Below, piece after piece: positions 18,065 to 27,003 of a stretch of 64,000 bases of DNA. The DNA is taken from positions 180,470 to 244,469 of the forward strand of contig NZ_JASXSI010000006.1 of the NCBI RefSeq assembly GCF_030315685.1, given 5' to 3'. The number at the start of each line of letters is the position of its first letter. Within the stretch, counting starts at the first letter, position 1. The translations under genes and the position numbers were made by a program. Under the pieces are notes generated by a model. It had not been told where the DNA came from. It saw only the letters and a list, made by a program, of their open reading frames with translations, and made no database searches. The stretch comes from Gordonia sp. ABSL11-1. Lineage in GTDB: Bacteria > Actinomycetota > Actinomycetes > Mycobacteriales > Mycobacteriaceae.

Positions 18065-18700
18065 TCAGGCGTTGCGGTCACGTCGTCGGATACCGGTGGG
18101 CGCCGTGGGCAGTCGCCACCGGAAGGCGAGCCCCGCCAATCTGAGGCCGGTGGCGACGATCGTCCCGGTCACCAGCCAGATCCAGATCGGTACCGCGCTG
18201 TACGTACCACCGACCGCGACGACCCCTGCGCCCAACAACGCCGGCACCGCATAGAGATCGGCCGGTTGGAGGAGCAGGGGGATGTCGTTGGTGATGACGT
18301 CACGGAGAATGCCGCCGCCGACGGCCGTGAGCAGTCCGACCAGGGTCGCGGCGAATGCGCTCACGTGCTCGTCGATCGCGATCGCAGCGCCGCTGGTGGC
18401 GAAGACGCCCATGCCGATCGCGTCGAACAGCAGGACGCTGCGCCGCAATTCCGCGAAGGTCGGATGGAAGAAGAACACCACCACACTCGTCACCGCGCCG
18501 ATGACGATCGGCGGCCAGTTCTGTATGGACGACGGTGGCGTGACGCCGAGCAGGACATCACGGAGGATGCCGCCACCCACCCCGGTGAGCGCGCCGACGG
18601 TGACGATGCCCCAGAGGTCGAAATCCTTGCGTACGCCGAGGAGTGCCCCCGACGCAGCGAAGACGGCGATACCGACGTCGTTCAGGATCTCTTGCAGCAC
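18065..18700 (-). CDS. TRIC-family cation channel / UPF0126 membrane protein
   Basis: A 211-residue membrane protein with about seven hydrophobic helices. Two internal repeats each contain the signature GVGGGILRDVLLG and AVGGGILRDVITN, separated by about 75 residues. This is the hallmark of the trimeric intracellular cation (TRIC) channel family, formerly UPF0126. Prokaryotic members conduct K+ and other monovalent cations. The basic C-terminus (RRRDRNA) is cytoplasmic. It ends about 90 bp from the upstream hydrolase start, in the same orientation as rpmF upstream, but a hairpin separates it from rpmF. Confidence 0.88.
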   Translation of the reverse strand: MLQEILNDVGIAVFAASGALLGVRKDFDLWGIVTVGALTGVGGGILRDVLLGVTPPSSIQNWPPIVIGAVTSVVVFFFHPTFAELRRSVLLFDAIGMGVFATSGAAIAIDEHVSAFAATLVGLLTAVGGGILRDVITNDIPLLLQPADLYAVPALLGAGVVAVGGTYSAVPIWIWLVTGTIVATGLRLAGLAFRWRLPTAPTGIRRRDRNA

Positions 18701-18734
18701 CTGATCATCGTGTCAGTCGGGAGAGAGCACAACA

Positions 18735-18764
18735 ACGACCGCCCCGGGTGTCCAAGGCGGTCGT
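18735..18764 (-). terminator. Intrinsic terminator after rpmF
   Basis: A perfect 9-bp stem, ACGACCGCC (18735-18743) with GGCGGTCGT (18756-18764) and a 12-nt loop. Read on the minus strand it is followed by TTGTTGTG, a modest T-rich tract, 45 bp after the rpmF stop. Confidence 0.7.
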
Positions 18765-18808
18765 CGGTCAAGATGTGTCGCGACCCGTGCAGGGTCAGCG
18801 AGATGCGC

Positions 18809-18982
18809 TCAGCGGCGGTCCAGGTCGATGATGCCGGCCTTGGCGGCCTTCACCAGACGGCGCGGGATGCGCTGTGCGACGCCGTTCACCTTCACCTCTT
18901 GCAGTGCCGGGTTGTCCGCTTTCCACTGCGAACGGCGGCTGCGGGTGTTGGCCCGCGACATCCGGCGCTTCGGTACAGCCAT
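18809..18982 (-). CDS. rpmF: 50S ribosomal protein L32
   Basis: A 57-residue basic protein beginning [17 protein letters not shown] and ending GIIDLDRR. This is almost the mycobacterial L32 sequence and length. It binds 23S rRNA in the large subunit. It has no CxxC pairs, so it is a zinc-independent form. GTAGGAGAAGG stands a few bases before the ATG. The gene is monocistronic: an intrinsic terminator follows at 18735-18764. A loose inverted repeat GTGTGTCG (19018-19025) / CGACACAC (19072-19079) lies upstream, of unknown meaning. Confidence 0.96.
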   Translation of the reverse strand: MAVPKRRMSRANTRSRRSQWKADNPALQEVKVNGVAQRIPRRLVKAAKAGIIDLDRR

Positions 18983-19148
18983 GATTGAGCCCTTCTCCTA
19001 CGTGTAAGTCTTCTACGGTGTGTCGTGGCCTGTCTCAGCCCCACGGCGATGGCATTGAAGCCGGTCAGGCGCGACACACAACCTCACCAGACTACCGGGC
19101 CGATCCCTTTTGCTCCAAAACGAGCTGCCCGACCGCCCGCTCGCAGCC

Positions 19149-19799
19149 TCACGTCGAGGAGGCGAACGCACCGGCGATCATCAGTATCAACGCCAGGAGC
19201 AGGAACAACACGACGATCGCGATGGACACCCAGCCCAGGATCACCCCGGCCTTGGCCATCCCCTCGCCGTCTTGGGTACCGGCGGATGCGGCGATCTCGT
19301 CGCGCGCCGAATTCCCCAGGATCACCGCGACCACACCGAGGACACCCGGGCACACCGCGAACGATCCGATACCGCAGATCAGCGCAGCGATCGACTTCCC
19401 GTTCGTCTGCCGTACCACCGGATAACCCATCCCGCCATACGGGGAGCCATAGGCGGCGGCTCCGTACTGCGGTCCCCCCGGCTGTGCCCCGTACCCAGGC
19501 TGTGCCCCGAAACCTGGTTGTGCCCCGTACCCGTAGCCCGTGGGGCCGTAGCCCGGCTGACCGTACTGCGGGTCGGGCGCCTGTCCGTACTGCCCAGCCC
19601 CGTACTGCCCAGCCCCGTACTGCTCGTTCATGTACTGCTGTGACCCGTGGGGTGCTGCACCGTACGACGGTGCCGGATCGGTCGGTGACGCGGGATCGGT
19701 CGGCGTCACCGAATCGGCGGGTGGGGTCGGGTCGGCAGGTGGGGTCGGGTCGCTGCCGCCCGGGGTGTCACCCGGTGCGCCACCGGTCGGATCGGTCAT
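19149..19799 (-). CDS. DUF4190 membrane protein with Tyr/Gly/Gln-rich N-terminus
   Basis: 216 residues. The N-terminal 130 or so are low-complexity: Pro/Asp/Thr-rich repeats (PTPPADPTPPADS), then Tyr-Gly-Gln repeats (EQYGAGQYGAGQYG, FGAQPGYGAQPG). A DUF4190 domain follows with two transmembrane helices (SIAALICGIGSFAVCPGVLG and ILGWVSIAIVVLFLLLALIL) flanking the conserved GNSARDEI loop. ATG 19799 has AGGTGG before it; an earlier in-frame start adds eight residues. A paralogue lies immediately upstream at 19886. The function of DUF4190 proteins is unknown. Confidence 0.85.
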   Translation of the reverse strand: MTDPTGGAPGDTPGGSDPTPPADPTPPADSVTPTDPASPTDPAPSYGAAPHGSQQYMNEQYGAGQYGAGQYGQAPDPQYGQPGYGPTGYGYGAQPGFGAQPGYGAQPGGPQYGAAAYGSPYGGMGYPVVRQTNGKSIAALICGIGSFAVCPGVLGVVAVILGNSARDEIAASAGTQDGEGMAKAGVILGWVSIAIVVLFLLLALILMIAGAFASST

Positions 19800-19885
19800 C
19801 GCCAACCACCTTCCCCGGGCCATGGCCCGAACTCGCTCGCCGGTCGTTCCCAGCCTAGTGTCCGGGTTCGCCAGATGGGTCGATG

Positions 19886-20557
19886 TCAGGTGTCCGCCAG
19901 GTCGGCGGCGACGCCGAACCCGAGGAACACGAGCACGATCACCATCAAGACCAGGGCGATGGCACCGGTGATGATGCCGGCAAGCGCCATCCCGGAACCC
20001 GTACGGAGTCCGCCGGAGTTCGCGATGTCACGGCGCGCGAGGACTCCGAGCACGACGGCGACGATCGGCAGCGGCACGGCCAGGGCACTGCAGAAGAAGA
20101 TCAGTGGCAGCGACAGCACCCCGCAGATCAACGATGCAGTGGCACGACCGTCCGTCTGCGGCGTCATCGCCCCCGGCACACCGTATGGGTAACCCTGGCC
20201 CCCGTAACCCTGCCCCGCGTACGGGTAACCGCCGTTGGCCGGGGACCCGTAGGGCTGCTGCCCGTACTGTTGCTGCCCCGGGTAGGGCGCGCCCGGGTAT
20301 GGGGAGTTCGGGTACGGCTGCTGCCCGTACGGCTGATCCGGATTCTGCGGGTACTGCTGATTCGGATACTGCTGATTCGGATACTGCGGATTCGCGTACG
20401 GCGCATTCGGGTCCGGCACACCCGCGTTCGAGGGCGACTGCCCGAACGGGCTCCGGCCGTACACGGGGTCCGCCGGTGTGTACGGATCGGCCGGCGGGAT
20501 GCTGCTCCACTCGCCGTCGGACGGCTGCCGCCGATGTGGATCTTCCGGATAGGTCAC
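19886..20557 (-). CDS. DUF4190 membrane protein with Tyr/Pro/Asn/Gln-rich N-terminus
   Basis: 223 residues, GTG start. Residues 30-145 consist of short repeats such as YPNQQYPNQQYPQNPDQPYG and YGQQPY. The C-terminal DUF4190 domain has two membrane helices (SLICGVLSLPLIFFCSALAVPL and ALAGIITGAIALVLMVIVLVFLG) with ARRDIA between them. It is a paralogue of the downstream gene at 19149 and is divergent from the AEC transporter at 20649 (91-bp gap). Tyr/Gln/Pro-rich cytoplasmic tails are common on actinobacterial envelope proteins and may mediate protein-protein contacts. Function unknown. Confidence 0.84.
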   Translation of the reverse strand: MTYPEDPHRRQPSDGEWSSIPPADPYTPADPVYGRSPFGQSPSNAGVPDPNAPYANPQYPNQQYPNQQYPQNPDQPYGQQPYPNSPYPGAPYPGQQQYGQQPYGSPANGGYPYAGQGYGGQGYPYGVPGAMTPQTDGRATASLICGVLSLPLIFFCSALAVPLPIVAVVLGVLARRDIANSGGLRTGSGMALAGIITGAIALVLMVIVLVFLGFGVAADLADT

Positions 20558-20648
20558 CGATCCCCCTCATCTCACGCGGCGCGGCGAGTGCACACACCCG
20601 GCGGACGCCACTGAATGTCCGCTCCAGCCTAGTGAATACACTCGAGCG

Positions 20649-21596
20649 GTGTCAGGAGTGGTCTCGGGCTTCACCGTCATCTTCATCGTGGTGGGGATCG
20701 GCTGGTTCCTCGGCCGGACACGCGTCCTGGGCGACAGCGCGCACGAGGTGCTGTCGCGGCTGGTGTTCTTCGTCTGCACTCCGGCGCTGCTGTTCCATTC
20801 GCTGGTGACGTCGGATCTCTCGGTGATCTTCTCGAAGACCCTCGTGATCGCCGGCGGGAGTGCGTTGGCGATCGGCGCCGTCTACGTCGTCATCGCACGC
20901 CTGTGGTTGAGACGCGAGGTCCCCGAGCTCGCGATCGGCGGGTTGGCGTCGTCGTACGTCAACAGCGTCAATCTCGGACTGCCGATCGCCATCTTCGTGC
21001 TCGACGACGCGTCCTTCATCGCGCCCCTCCTGCTGTTCCAGATCCTGATCTACTCACCGATGGCATTGATCACCCTTGATCTCAGCGTCACCGACCCCGC
21101 ACTGGGTCACGCCTCGCCGAAGACGACCCTGCGGGACGCGATCATCGCGCCGCTCACCAACCCGATCGTCCTCGGTGGGGTGACCGGACTCGTGGTCTCC
21201 ACGATCGGATGGCTACCGCCGACCGCGATCCTCGAGCCGATGAAGATGCTCGGCAATGCCTCGGTCCCGGCCGCGCTGCTCGCGTTCGGCCTGTCGCTGA
21301 CGGGCGCGTCGATCTTCAAGAAGGGCGAGAGTCCACGCCGCGACATCGCGCTCGCGTCCGTGCTGAAGATCGTCGCCATGCCGGCGCTCGTGTACGTCGT
21401 GGCCCGATTCGGTTTCGGCGAGACCGGCCACGAACTCTTCGCCCAAGTCGTGATCGCCGCGCTGCCGACCGCGCAGAATGTCCTCGTCTACGCGACCCGG
21501 TATCGGCGTGCTCAGATCATGGCGCGCGACACCGCACTCATCACGACGCTCGGGTCGATCCCGGCCATCGCGGTGATCGCCGCGCTCCTGGCCTGA
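20649..21596 (+). CDS. AEC (auxin efflux carrier) family permease
   Basis: A 315-residue integral membrane protein with about ten helices and no signal peptide. The internal Asn/Gly/Pro motif SYVNSVNLGLPI (about residues 98-110) and the second-half ALPTAQNVLVYATRY are diagnostic of the AEC/BART family. Its bacterial members transport malate, malonate or other small organic acids. GTG start; the promoter lies in the 91-bp gap shared with the DUF4190 gene. A strong hairpin immediately follows the stop. The substrate is undetermined. Confidence 0.86.
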   Translation: MSGVVSGFTVIFIVVGIGWFLGRTRVLGDSAHEVLSRLVFFVCTPALLFHSLVTSDLSVIFSKTLVIAGGSALAIGAVYVVIARLWLRREVPELAIGGLASSYVNSVNLGLPIAIFVLDDASFIAPLLLFQILIYSPMALITLDLSVTDPALGHASPKTTLRDAIIAPLTNPIVLGGVTGLVVSTIGWLPPTAILEPMKMLGNASVPAALLAFGLSLTGASIFKKGESPRRDIALASVLKIVAMPALVYVVARFGFGETGHELFAQVVIAALPTAQNVLVYATRYRRAQIMARDTALITTLGSIPAIAVIAALLA

Positions 21597-21598
21597 CA

Positions 21599-21625
21599 CC
21601 GTCGGCAACGCCGGACTGCCGACGG
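21599..21625. terminator. Bidirectional terminator hairpin
   Basis: A perfect 9-bp stem, CCGTCGGCA (21599-21607) with TGCCGACGG (21617-21625) and a 9-nt loop, in the 65-bp gap between the convergent AEC permease and DUF1707 genes. There is no T-run on either side, which is usual for high-GC actinobacteria. Confidence 0.65.
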
Positions 21626-21661
21626 CAATCCGGGGTTCATCACCGACACGGACACACGACC

Positions 21662-22300
21662 TCACGTGCCGGGACGGTTGCGGTCCTTCCGCTTGACCTC
21701 GACACCACCCATCAGGGCGAAGCCCACGACCCGCACCGTCGGCGCGCCGGGTACTCCCGGCCCACCCGCGCGGCCACCGAAGCCACCCATCACCGCCCAG
21801 CCCCCGATCTCGACCGTCACGTCCGGGGGCACGGTGATGTCGATGCCACCCATGACAGCGGTGCACCGGATCGTGAGAACCGGTGCAGTCCATTCGACCT
21901 CGCGCAGGTCGATCTCCACCCCGCCCATGACGGCGGTCGCGGTGAGTGTGTCCGCGACGACGGCGTTCCCGCGGACCTCGGTACCGGACATCAGTGCGAG
22001 GCGGTGCAGCACCGGTCGTCTGCCTGCGGCCGGGGCGACCCGACTCACCGACGTCTCGCCGACGAACGGCATCGGCACTCCGAGTTGACCCACCGGCAGA
22101 TCGTCAGTCAGGTCGTCGAGCTCGCCGAACGTGGTGGCGACGGCCGCTTTCCCGGCTCTTTCCTCGTACTCGACCGGAGTGAGACTGCCGCGCGCCATGG
22201 CAGCGGAGAGGATCTGGTGCACGAGCTCACGGTCGGCGTCTGCAGCGCGCAGTCGCGCGCGGCGATCGTGGGGAGCGGGTAGGTCTTCGGGCGACGTCAC
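21662..22300 (-). CDS. DUF1707 (SHOCT-like) domain protein
   Basis: 212 residues, GTG start. Residues 13-60 form the DUF1707 module: RLRAADADRELVHQILSAAM, ... GSLTPVEYEERAGKAAVATTFGEL. The C-terminal half contains recurring motifs built on VMGGVEIDLRE, VMGGIDITVP, VMGGFGG and LMGGVEV, a beta-solenoid-like cell-wall-active regulator (LiaF-type) fold. Actinobacterial proteins of this type are predicted cytoplasmic and have been linked to envelope stress, but no function is assigned here. It is convergent with the AEC permease. Confidence 0.82.
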   Translation of the reverse strand: MTSPEDLPAPHDRRARLRAADADRELVHQILSAAMARGSLTPVEYEERAGKAAVATTFGELDDLTDDLPVGQLGVPMPFVGETSVSRVAPAAGRRPVLHRLALMSGTEVRGNAVVADTLTATAVMGGVEIDLREVEWTAPVLTIRCTAVMGGIDITVPPDVTVEIGGWAVMGGFGGRAGGPGVPGAPTVRVVGFALMGGVEVKRKDRNRPGT

Positions 22301-22399
22301 GCTTTCCGAGCCTAGTGGCCGCTGATCGGCCAGACCACCGGGGAAATGCGTGTCCGACCCCCATCTCGCTCCGGGAGAACCCCGACACCGACCCTGAGG

Positions 22400-24397
22400 T
22401 CAGCGCCGACGCCCCCGCCGTGAGCGGAGATAGTCGCCGACGACGGCAGCGCCGAGCCCGTCGATGTCGGGGGCCACGACGCGTCCCCCGATCCGGCGGG
22501 CGATCTGGTCCATGAAGTGCGCGAGTCCGGGATCCTCGCCGAGCCGGAAGAACGTCACCTGCGCGCCGAATCGCGCCACATGGTCGAGTTCGCGGACGGT
22601 CAGCGCGATCGTCTGCGGGTGCGGCGGGTAGAAGAAGAACGGCTCACCGCTCGGGTCGAGGTGCGCTGTCGGTTCACCGTCGGTGACGACCAGGACCACC
22701 GGTTGGGCGTTGGGAAACCGCCGTAGGTGCCGTTGGGCGAGCAGGAGTGCATGGTGCAGGTTGGTGCCTTGTTCCATCCGTGGCTGTAACCCGGTCAGCT
22801 CGGCGATGTCGATGGACCGCGCATACCTGCCGAAGGCGATCAGATGAAGTTCGTCGCTGCGGAACCGGGTCGAGATCAGGTGGTTCAGTGCGATGGCGGT
22901 GCGCTTCATCGGCGTCCAGCGACCCTCCATCTCCATGGAGAACGAGGTGTCGACGAGCAGGACGACCGCGGCCTGGGTGCGCGCCTCGGTCTCGGCGATC
23001 TCGACGTCACGCACGTCGATCCGCACTCCGGCCCGGGCCATCTCACTCGACATGAGCGATGGTTCGTCACTTTCGGAAATGGTGCGCAGCACGGCATTCG
23101 ACACGGTCCGCGTGACGTCCCAGGGATCGGTGTCGCCGAACTCCCACTCGCGTGACGCGCCGGTCGGTTCGCCCAGGGCACCGGATCTGCGGGTCTGTCG
23201 ATCACCGCGCCCGGACAACTGCTCGGCGATGTCACGGAAGACGGACTGCCCCAACTGACGCATCGCCTTCGGACTCAGCCGTAGTTGACCGTCGGATGTG
23301 CGGTCGAAGAACCCTTCCTCCGACAGCGCCTTCTCCAGTTCCGCGAGCCGCCGCGCGTCGACCGCGGCCTCGTCGCCGAGTTGCCGTGCGAGAGCGTCGA
23401 GATCGATGTCGTCCATCTGCGCGCCCGCGTACTGCTGGGAGAGTTGCTCACTGAGCGCCTCGAGTTCGGAGATGTCACGGAGCGCGCCGGCGCCCTCCCC
23501 GAGCCCCATCGGCTGATCACCCGAGAACGACTGGGCGTCATCCCAGTTCAAGCCGGGTCGGGCCTGGCGCAGCGACGAATCCATCTGCGCCAGTTGACTC
23601 ATCAGCTCGGGCGACCCGAATGCCTGTTGGGCCAGCTGATCGAGCTCGGCGCGTTGCTCGGGGGTCAGCGAGTTGTAGAACTGTTGCGCGGCGGCCGCAC
23701 GCTGAGCCAGCGAATCGATGAGTTCCTCGGTGTTGCGCGGGTTCTCGGGAAAGAAGTCGCCGTGCTCGTCCATGAACTTCTCGAACTTCTCGCTCGTGTC
23801 CTCACCGCGGTTGTGGGCGTCGAGCAACTCGTTGAGGTCTTTCAGCATCTCCGAGACACGCTGGCGGTCACCCTCGTCGGCACCCTCGAGTGCCTCCTTC
23901 ATCCCGGCGAAGCGCTGATCGAGCAGTTCTCTCCCGAGGAGGTCCTTGATCTTCTCGTAGTCCTCACGGGCCTGCGGACTCCGCCAGTTGTACTCGGAGA
24001 GTTCTTCGACGGCCTGCGCCGTCGACGGCGGCAGACTGCCGATCTGCATCTCCGCGAACCGGGCGTCGTCGTCGAGGTCGCGGGCCAGCTGTTTGCGCTC
24101 CTCGAGCACGGCCCGGTCGAGCAGTTCACGGATCTCGGCGAACGTCCCGTCGAGATTGCGCTTCTTCAGCATCTCCTGCCGCCGACGGTTGATCTGCTCA
24201 CGCAACTTGTCGAGGCCGCGCATGTCCTGAGTTCCGCGGCGCAGGAATTCACGCAGCGCCCGTTGCGGCGACGCGCCGGCCATGACGTCGTCGCCGATGT
24301 CACGCAACGCCTCACGCAGATCGACCGGCGGCGCGAGCGGATCCGGACCACCTGCGTATCGCTGGTATCGCGAACGGTGAAAGGTCTTGCGGGCCAT
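22400..24397 (-). CDS. VWA-domain protein paired with MoxR/Mg-chelatase-like ATPase (Rv0959-type)
   Basis: 665 residues. The C-terminal von Willebrand A domain carries the MIDAS motif D483-T-S-F-S, the later Thr (about 545) in EQGTNLHHAL and VVTDGEP. The N-terminal 470 residues are highly charged and helical, rich in Glu, Leu, Arg and Gln. It is the counterpart of M. tuberculosis Rv0959, always next to the AAA ATPase found here 32 bp upstream. MoxR/VWA pairs act as chaperone systems that insert metals or assemble protein complexes, by analogy with the Mg-chelatase I and D subunits. The client is unknown. Confidence 0.88.
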   Translation of the reverse strand: MARKTFHRSRYQRYAGGPDPLAPPVDLREALRDIGDDVMAGASPQRALREFLRRGTQDMRGLDKLREQINRRRQEMLKKRNLDGTFAEIRELLDRAVLEERKQLARDLDDDARFAEMQIGSLPPSTAQAVEELSEYNWRSPQAREDYEKIKDLLGRELLDQRFAGMKEALEGADEGDRQRVSEMLKDLNELLDAHNRGEDTSEKFEKFMDEHGDFFPENPRNTEELIDSLAQRAAAAQQFYNSLTPEQRAELDQLAQQAFGSPELMSQLAQMDSSLRQARPGLNWDDAQSFSGDQPMGLGEGAGALRDISELEALSEQLSQQYAGAQMDDIDLDALARQLGDEAAVDARRLAELEKALSEEGFFDRTSDGQLRLSPKAMRQLGQSVFRDIAEQLSGRGDRQTRRSGALGEPTGASREWEFGDTDPWDVTRTVSNAVLRTISESDEPSLMSSEMARAGVRIDVRDVEIAETEARTQAAVVLLVDTSFSMEMEGRWTPMKRTAIALNHLISTRFRSDELHLIAFGRYARSIDIAELTGLQPRMEQGTNLHHALLLAQRHLRRFPNAQPVVLVVTDGEPTAHLDPSGEPFFFYPPHPQTIALTVRELDHVARFGAQVTFFRLGEDPGLAHFMDQIARRIGGRVVAPDIDGLGAAVVGDYLRSRRGRRR

Positions 24398-24429
24398 GAT
24401 TCGTGCCCCTCAGTCGGTCGTGTCGGGAG

Positions 24430-25875
24430 TCAGCCGTAGATGGTCTGCCCGGTCTCGTCGGCCTCTTTGCCGATCCGTCGGGCGAGGAACAGACCCTCCA
24501 GCGCGAGTTCGACGGCGCTGGCGCGTTCACCGTCGGATTCGGCATCGAGCCGTTCCGCGATCTGGGCCAGCACCTCGGACGTGGTGTCGGGGTCCGGGAT
24601 CGAACCGAGCAGGTCGACGGCGGTGACGCGGTCACCGGTGACGACGGGCTCACCGTTCTCCAGTGCGTCGACGAGCGGCGCCATGTCGATACCGCCGAGG
24701 TGTGCGCGCACGGTGTCGGCCACCGACTTGCGCATCAGATGCTCGAGGATCTCCAGTTCGCGTCCCTCCTCACCGGACTCGAACTCGATCTTGCCCCGCA
24801 GGACCTCGATCACCGACTCGAGGTCGACGACACGGGCGACGGGCACCTCCTCACCCATCACGGTGGCGCGGTGGAGTGCGGCGGCGGCCACGGTCTCCGC
24901 GCCGGCGATCGAGAATCGAGCCGACACACCCGATCGCTGATCGATCGACGGATGGTCTCGCGCGTACCGGGTGAACCGCGCGAGGATCTCGGTCACGAAG
25001 GTCGGCACGGTCGCGGTCAGGTCCGCTTCCTGCTCGATGACGGCGATCTCGTCGTCGAGTTCGAGCGGGTAGTGCGTGCGGATCTCGGCACCGAAGCGGT
25101 CCTTGAGTGGGGTGATGATCCGGCCGCGGTTGGTGTAATCTTCCGGGTTTGCGCTCGCCATCACCAGTACGTCCAAGGGGAGGCGCAGCGTGTAGCCGCG
25201 GACCTGGATGTCGCGCTCCTCCATGACGTTCAGCATGGACACCTGGATGCGCTCGGCGAGGTCGGGCAACTCGTTGATCGCGACGATGCCCCGGTGCGCT
25301 CGAGGGATGAGGCCGAAATGGATGGTCTCGGGGTCCCCGAGGCTGCGTCCTTCGGCGACCTTCATCGGGTCGATGTCTCCGACGAGGTCAGCAACGGACG
25401 TGTCCGGTGTCGCGAGCTTCTCGCTGTACCGCTGACTGCGATGACGCCATTCGATCGGCAGGTCGTCGAGCAGATTGGCGGCCTTGCGAATCGACGCGGG
25501 CGTTATCGGCTCGTAGGGGTGCTCTCCCAGGTCCGAACCCGCGATGACCGGTGTCCACTCGTCGAGGAGCAGGACGAGCGTCCGCAGGATGCGTGTCTTG
25601 CCCTGACCGCGTTCGCCGAGCATCACGACGTCGTGGCCGGCGATCAGCGCCCGCTCGAGCTGCGGGATCACGGTCGCCTCGAACCCGACGATGCCGGGCC
25701 ACGGATCGCGGCCGTCGCGCAGCGCACCCAGCAGGTTGTTGCGGATCTCGTCGCGCACGCTGCGCTGGATATGACCACTCGCACGCAGCTCACCCAGGGT
25801 GCGGGGTGACGGATGGCGGGTTTCGGTGGACTGAGAGGTGTGTGTGGTGAAGTTCTCCTCTGGCACCTTGTCCAC
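24430..25875 (-). CDS. MoxR/Mg-chelatase-like AAA+ ATPase (Rv0958-type)
   Basis: 481 residues. Walker A is GERGQGKT (87-94); Walker B is at IVAINELPDL; sensor-1 is in VMASANPEDYTNRG. The sequence is that of the Mg-chelatase subunit I-like family (Rv0958). The frame stays open far upstream into the neighbouring gene, so I set the start at GTG 25875: GGAGG lies 8 nt before it and the peptide begins VDKVPEENF. The VWA partner follows with a 32-bp gap. The unit lies 6.9 kb from purH; in M. tuberculosis Rv0958 adjoins purH directly, so an insertion separates them here. Confidence 0.88.
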   Translation of the reverse strand: MDKVPEENFTTHTSQSTETRHPSPRTLGELRASGHIQRSVRDEIRNNLLGALRDGRDPWPGIVGFEATVIPQLERALIAGHDVVMLGERGQGKTRILRTLVLLLDEWTPVIAGSDLGEHPYEPITPASIRKAANLLDDLPIEWRHRSQRYSEKLATPDTSVADLVGDIDPMKVAEGRSLGDPETIHFGLIPRAHRGIVAINELPDLAERIQVSMLNVMEERDIQVRGYTLRLPLDVLVMASANPEDYTNRGRIITPLKDRFGAEIRTHYPLELDDEIAVIEQEADLTATVPTFVTEILARFTRYARDHPSIDQRSGVSARFSIAGAETVAAAALHRATVMGEEVPVARVVDLESVIEVLRGKIEFESGEEGRELEILEHLMRKSVADTVRAHLGGIDMAPLVDALENGEPVVTGDRVTAVDLLGSIPDPDTTSEVLAQIAERLDAESDGERASAVELALEGLFLARRIGKEADETGQTIYG

Positions 25876-25907
25876 GGTACTCGCCTCCGCCCAGAGGCGG
25901 ATCGCTC

Positions 25908-26504
25908 TCAGCGGCGGACGGTCCCGCCCGCAGGCCCGGTCCATGCCGGGTCGCGGCCGATGAATCCGGCAAGCCGGGCCACCGCATCCGCGTCGTCGGG
26001 AACCGGCACCGCCGCGCCGTACTGCCCCGACGAGCGCAACAGTTCCTCCATGCCGACCATGCCGTCGAGCAGTTGCCCGGCGAACGTCGGGTCGAGGCCC
26101 GACGGACGACCGGCGGCAGCAGCGAGGTCCCAGGTGTGCATGAACACGTCGGCGGTGTAGAACCGGTCGACGGCATCGGCGAGGCGGTGCTCTCCCGCCA
26201 TCGGATGGGTGAAGGTGTCGTCGGCCGACGGGCCGTCGAGCAGGTCCTGCACCGCGGCGGAGTGAGCGCGCCACGCGGCGACGGGGTCGTCGGCGACGGT
26301 CGGTCCCGCCGGCAGTGTCACTCCCCCTCCCGCCAGGAAGCCGGGGAACCACTCGACGAGGTGGGCGACGACGTCACGCGCCACCCACCCGTCGACCGGT
26401 GTCGGGGACTCCCAATCCGACACGGCAGCAACCTGTTCGGCGAATCCGCCGGCGACGACGCGATGGCGGTCGGCGGGCGGCAGCGCGACGATCGACTCGG
26501 GCAT
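25908..26504 (-). CDS. TIGR03086-type DinB/mycothiol-dependent isomerase-like protein
   Basis: 198 residues with the maleylpyruvate-isomerase N-terminal (DinB-like) four-helix fold. The metal-site histidines are candidates in VVAHLVEWFPGFL, FTHPMAGEH and FMHTWDLAAAAG (H-x-W-D-L-A is the family signature). ATG 26504 follows the SRPBCC stop by 4 bp; longer starts would run inside that gene in another frame. Third gene of an ArsR / AHSA1 / DinB-like operon. Members are metal-binding and thought to act on or with mycothiol; substrates are mostly unknown. Confidence 0.82.
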   Translation of the reverse strand: MPESIVALPPADRHRVVAGGFAEQVAAVSDWESPTPVDGWVARDVVAHLVEWFPGFLAGGGVTLPAGPTVADDPVAAWRAHSAAVQDLLDGPSADDTFTHPMAGEHRLADAVDRFYTADVFMHTWDLAAAAGRPSGLDPTFAGQLLDGMVGMEELLRSSGQYGAAVPVPDDADAVARLAGFIGRDPAWTGPAGGTVRR

Positions 26505-26508
26505 CGGC

Positions 26509-27003
26509 TCAGACCTCGCCCGCACCGAGGAGTTCGTCGAGCGCGGCGTAGCCCTCGTTGACACCGACCTCCATGCCGGACGCGAGCCATCCGTCCCGAG
26601 CCTCGAAGCTGTCACACAGCGACTGCGCGTGCAGCCGGGTGTTCCCGTCACCGAGGTCCTCGAACCACAGTGACTCGAGGGCGACCTGGTCGGGCATGCC
26701 CTCGAAGGTGAAGGTCTGCACGATCTTGTCCTCGGAGACCGTGTGGAAGCATCCGCGGAAGCCGAATTCCTGACCGTCGTGCTCGCTGACGTAGCGCCAG
26801 CTGCCGCCATCGCGGACGTCCCAGTCGACGATGCGACTGCTGATCGCGGACGGGCCCACCCATCGTACGAACAGCTCCGGGTCGGTGTGCGCCTTCAGCA
26901 GCTGTGCCGGGGTACCCCGGAAGTCGCGGGTGATGCGGATGATGGGCACGTCCTTGTCGGCCTCGATCGCGGCCTCGGGATAGCGGGTCTGCACTGCACT
27001 CAT
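26509..27003 (-). CDS. SRPBCC/AHSA1-type ligand-binding protein
   Basis: 164 residues of the START/Bet v1-like fold, AHSA1 (activator of Hsp90 ATPase-like) branch. The core runs from IRITRDFRGTPAQLLKAHTDPELFVRWVGP through DGGSWRYV, FGFRGCFH and the terminal helix GWLASGMEVGVNEGYAALDELL. The ATG overlaps the ArsR stop by 4 bp (ATGA). ArsR-AHSA1 pairs are widespread in actinobacteria; the AHSA1 member is expected to bind a small hydrophobic ligand. No catalytic residue is evident. Confidence 0.86.
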   Translation of the reverse strand: MSAVQTRYPEAAIEADKDVPIIRITRDFRGTPAQLLKAHTDPELFVRWVGPSAISSRIVDWDVRDGGSWRYVSEHDGQEFGFRGCFHTVSEDKIVQTFTFEGMPDQVALESLWFEDLGDGNTRLHAQSLCDSFEARDGWLASGMEVGVNEGYAALDELLGAGEV

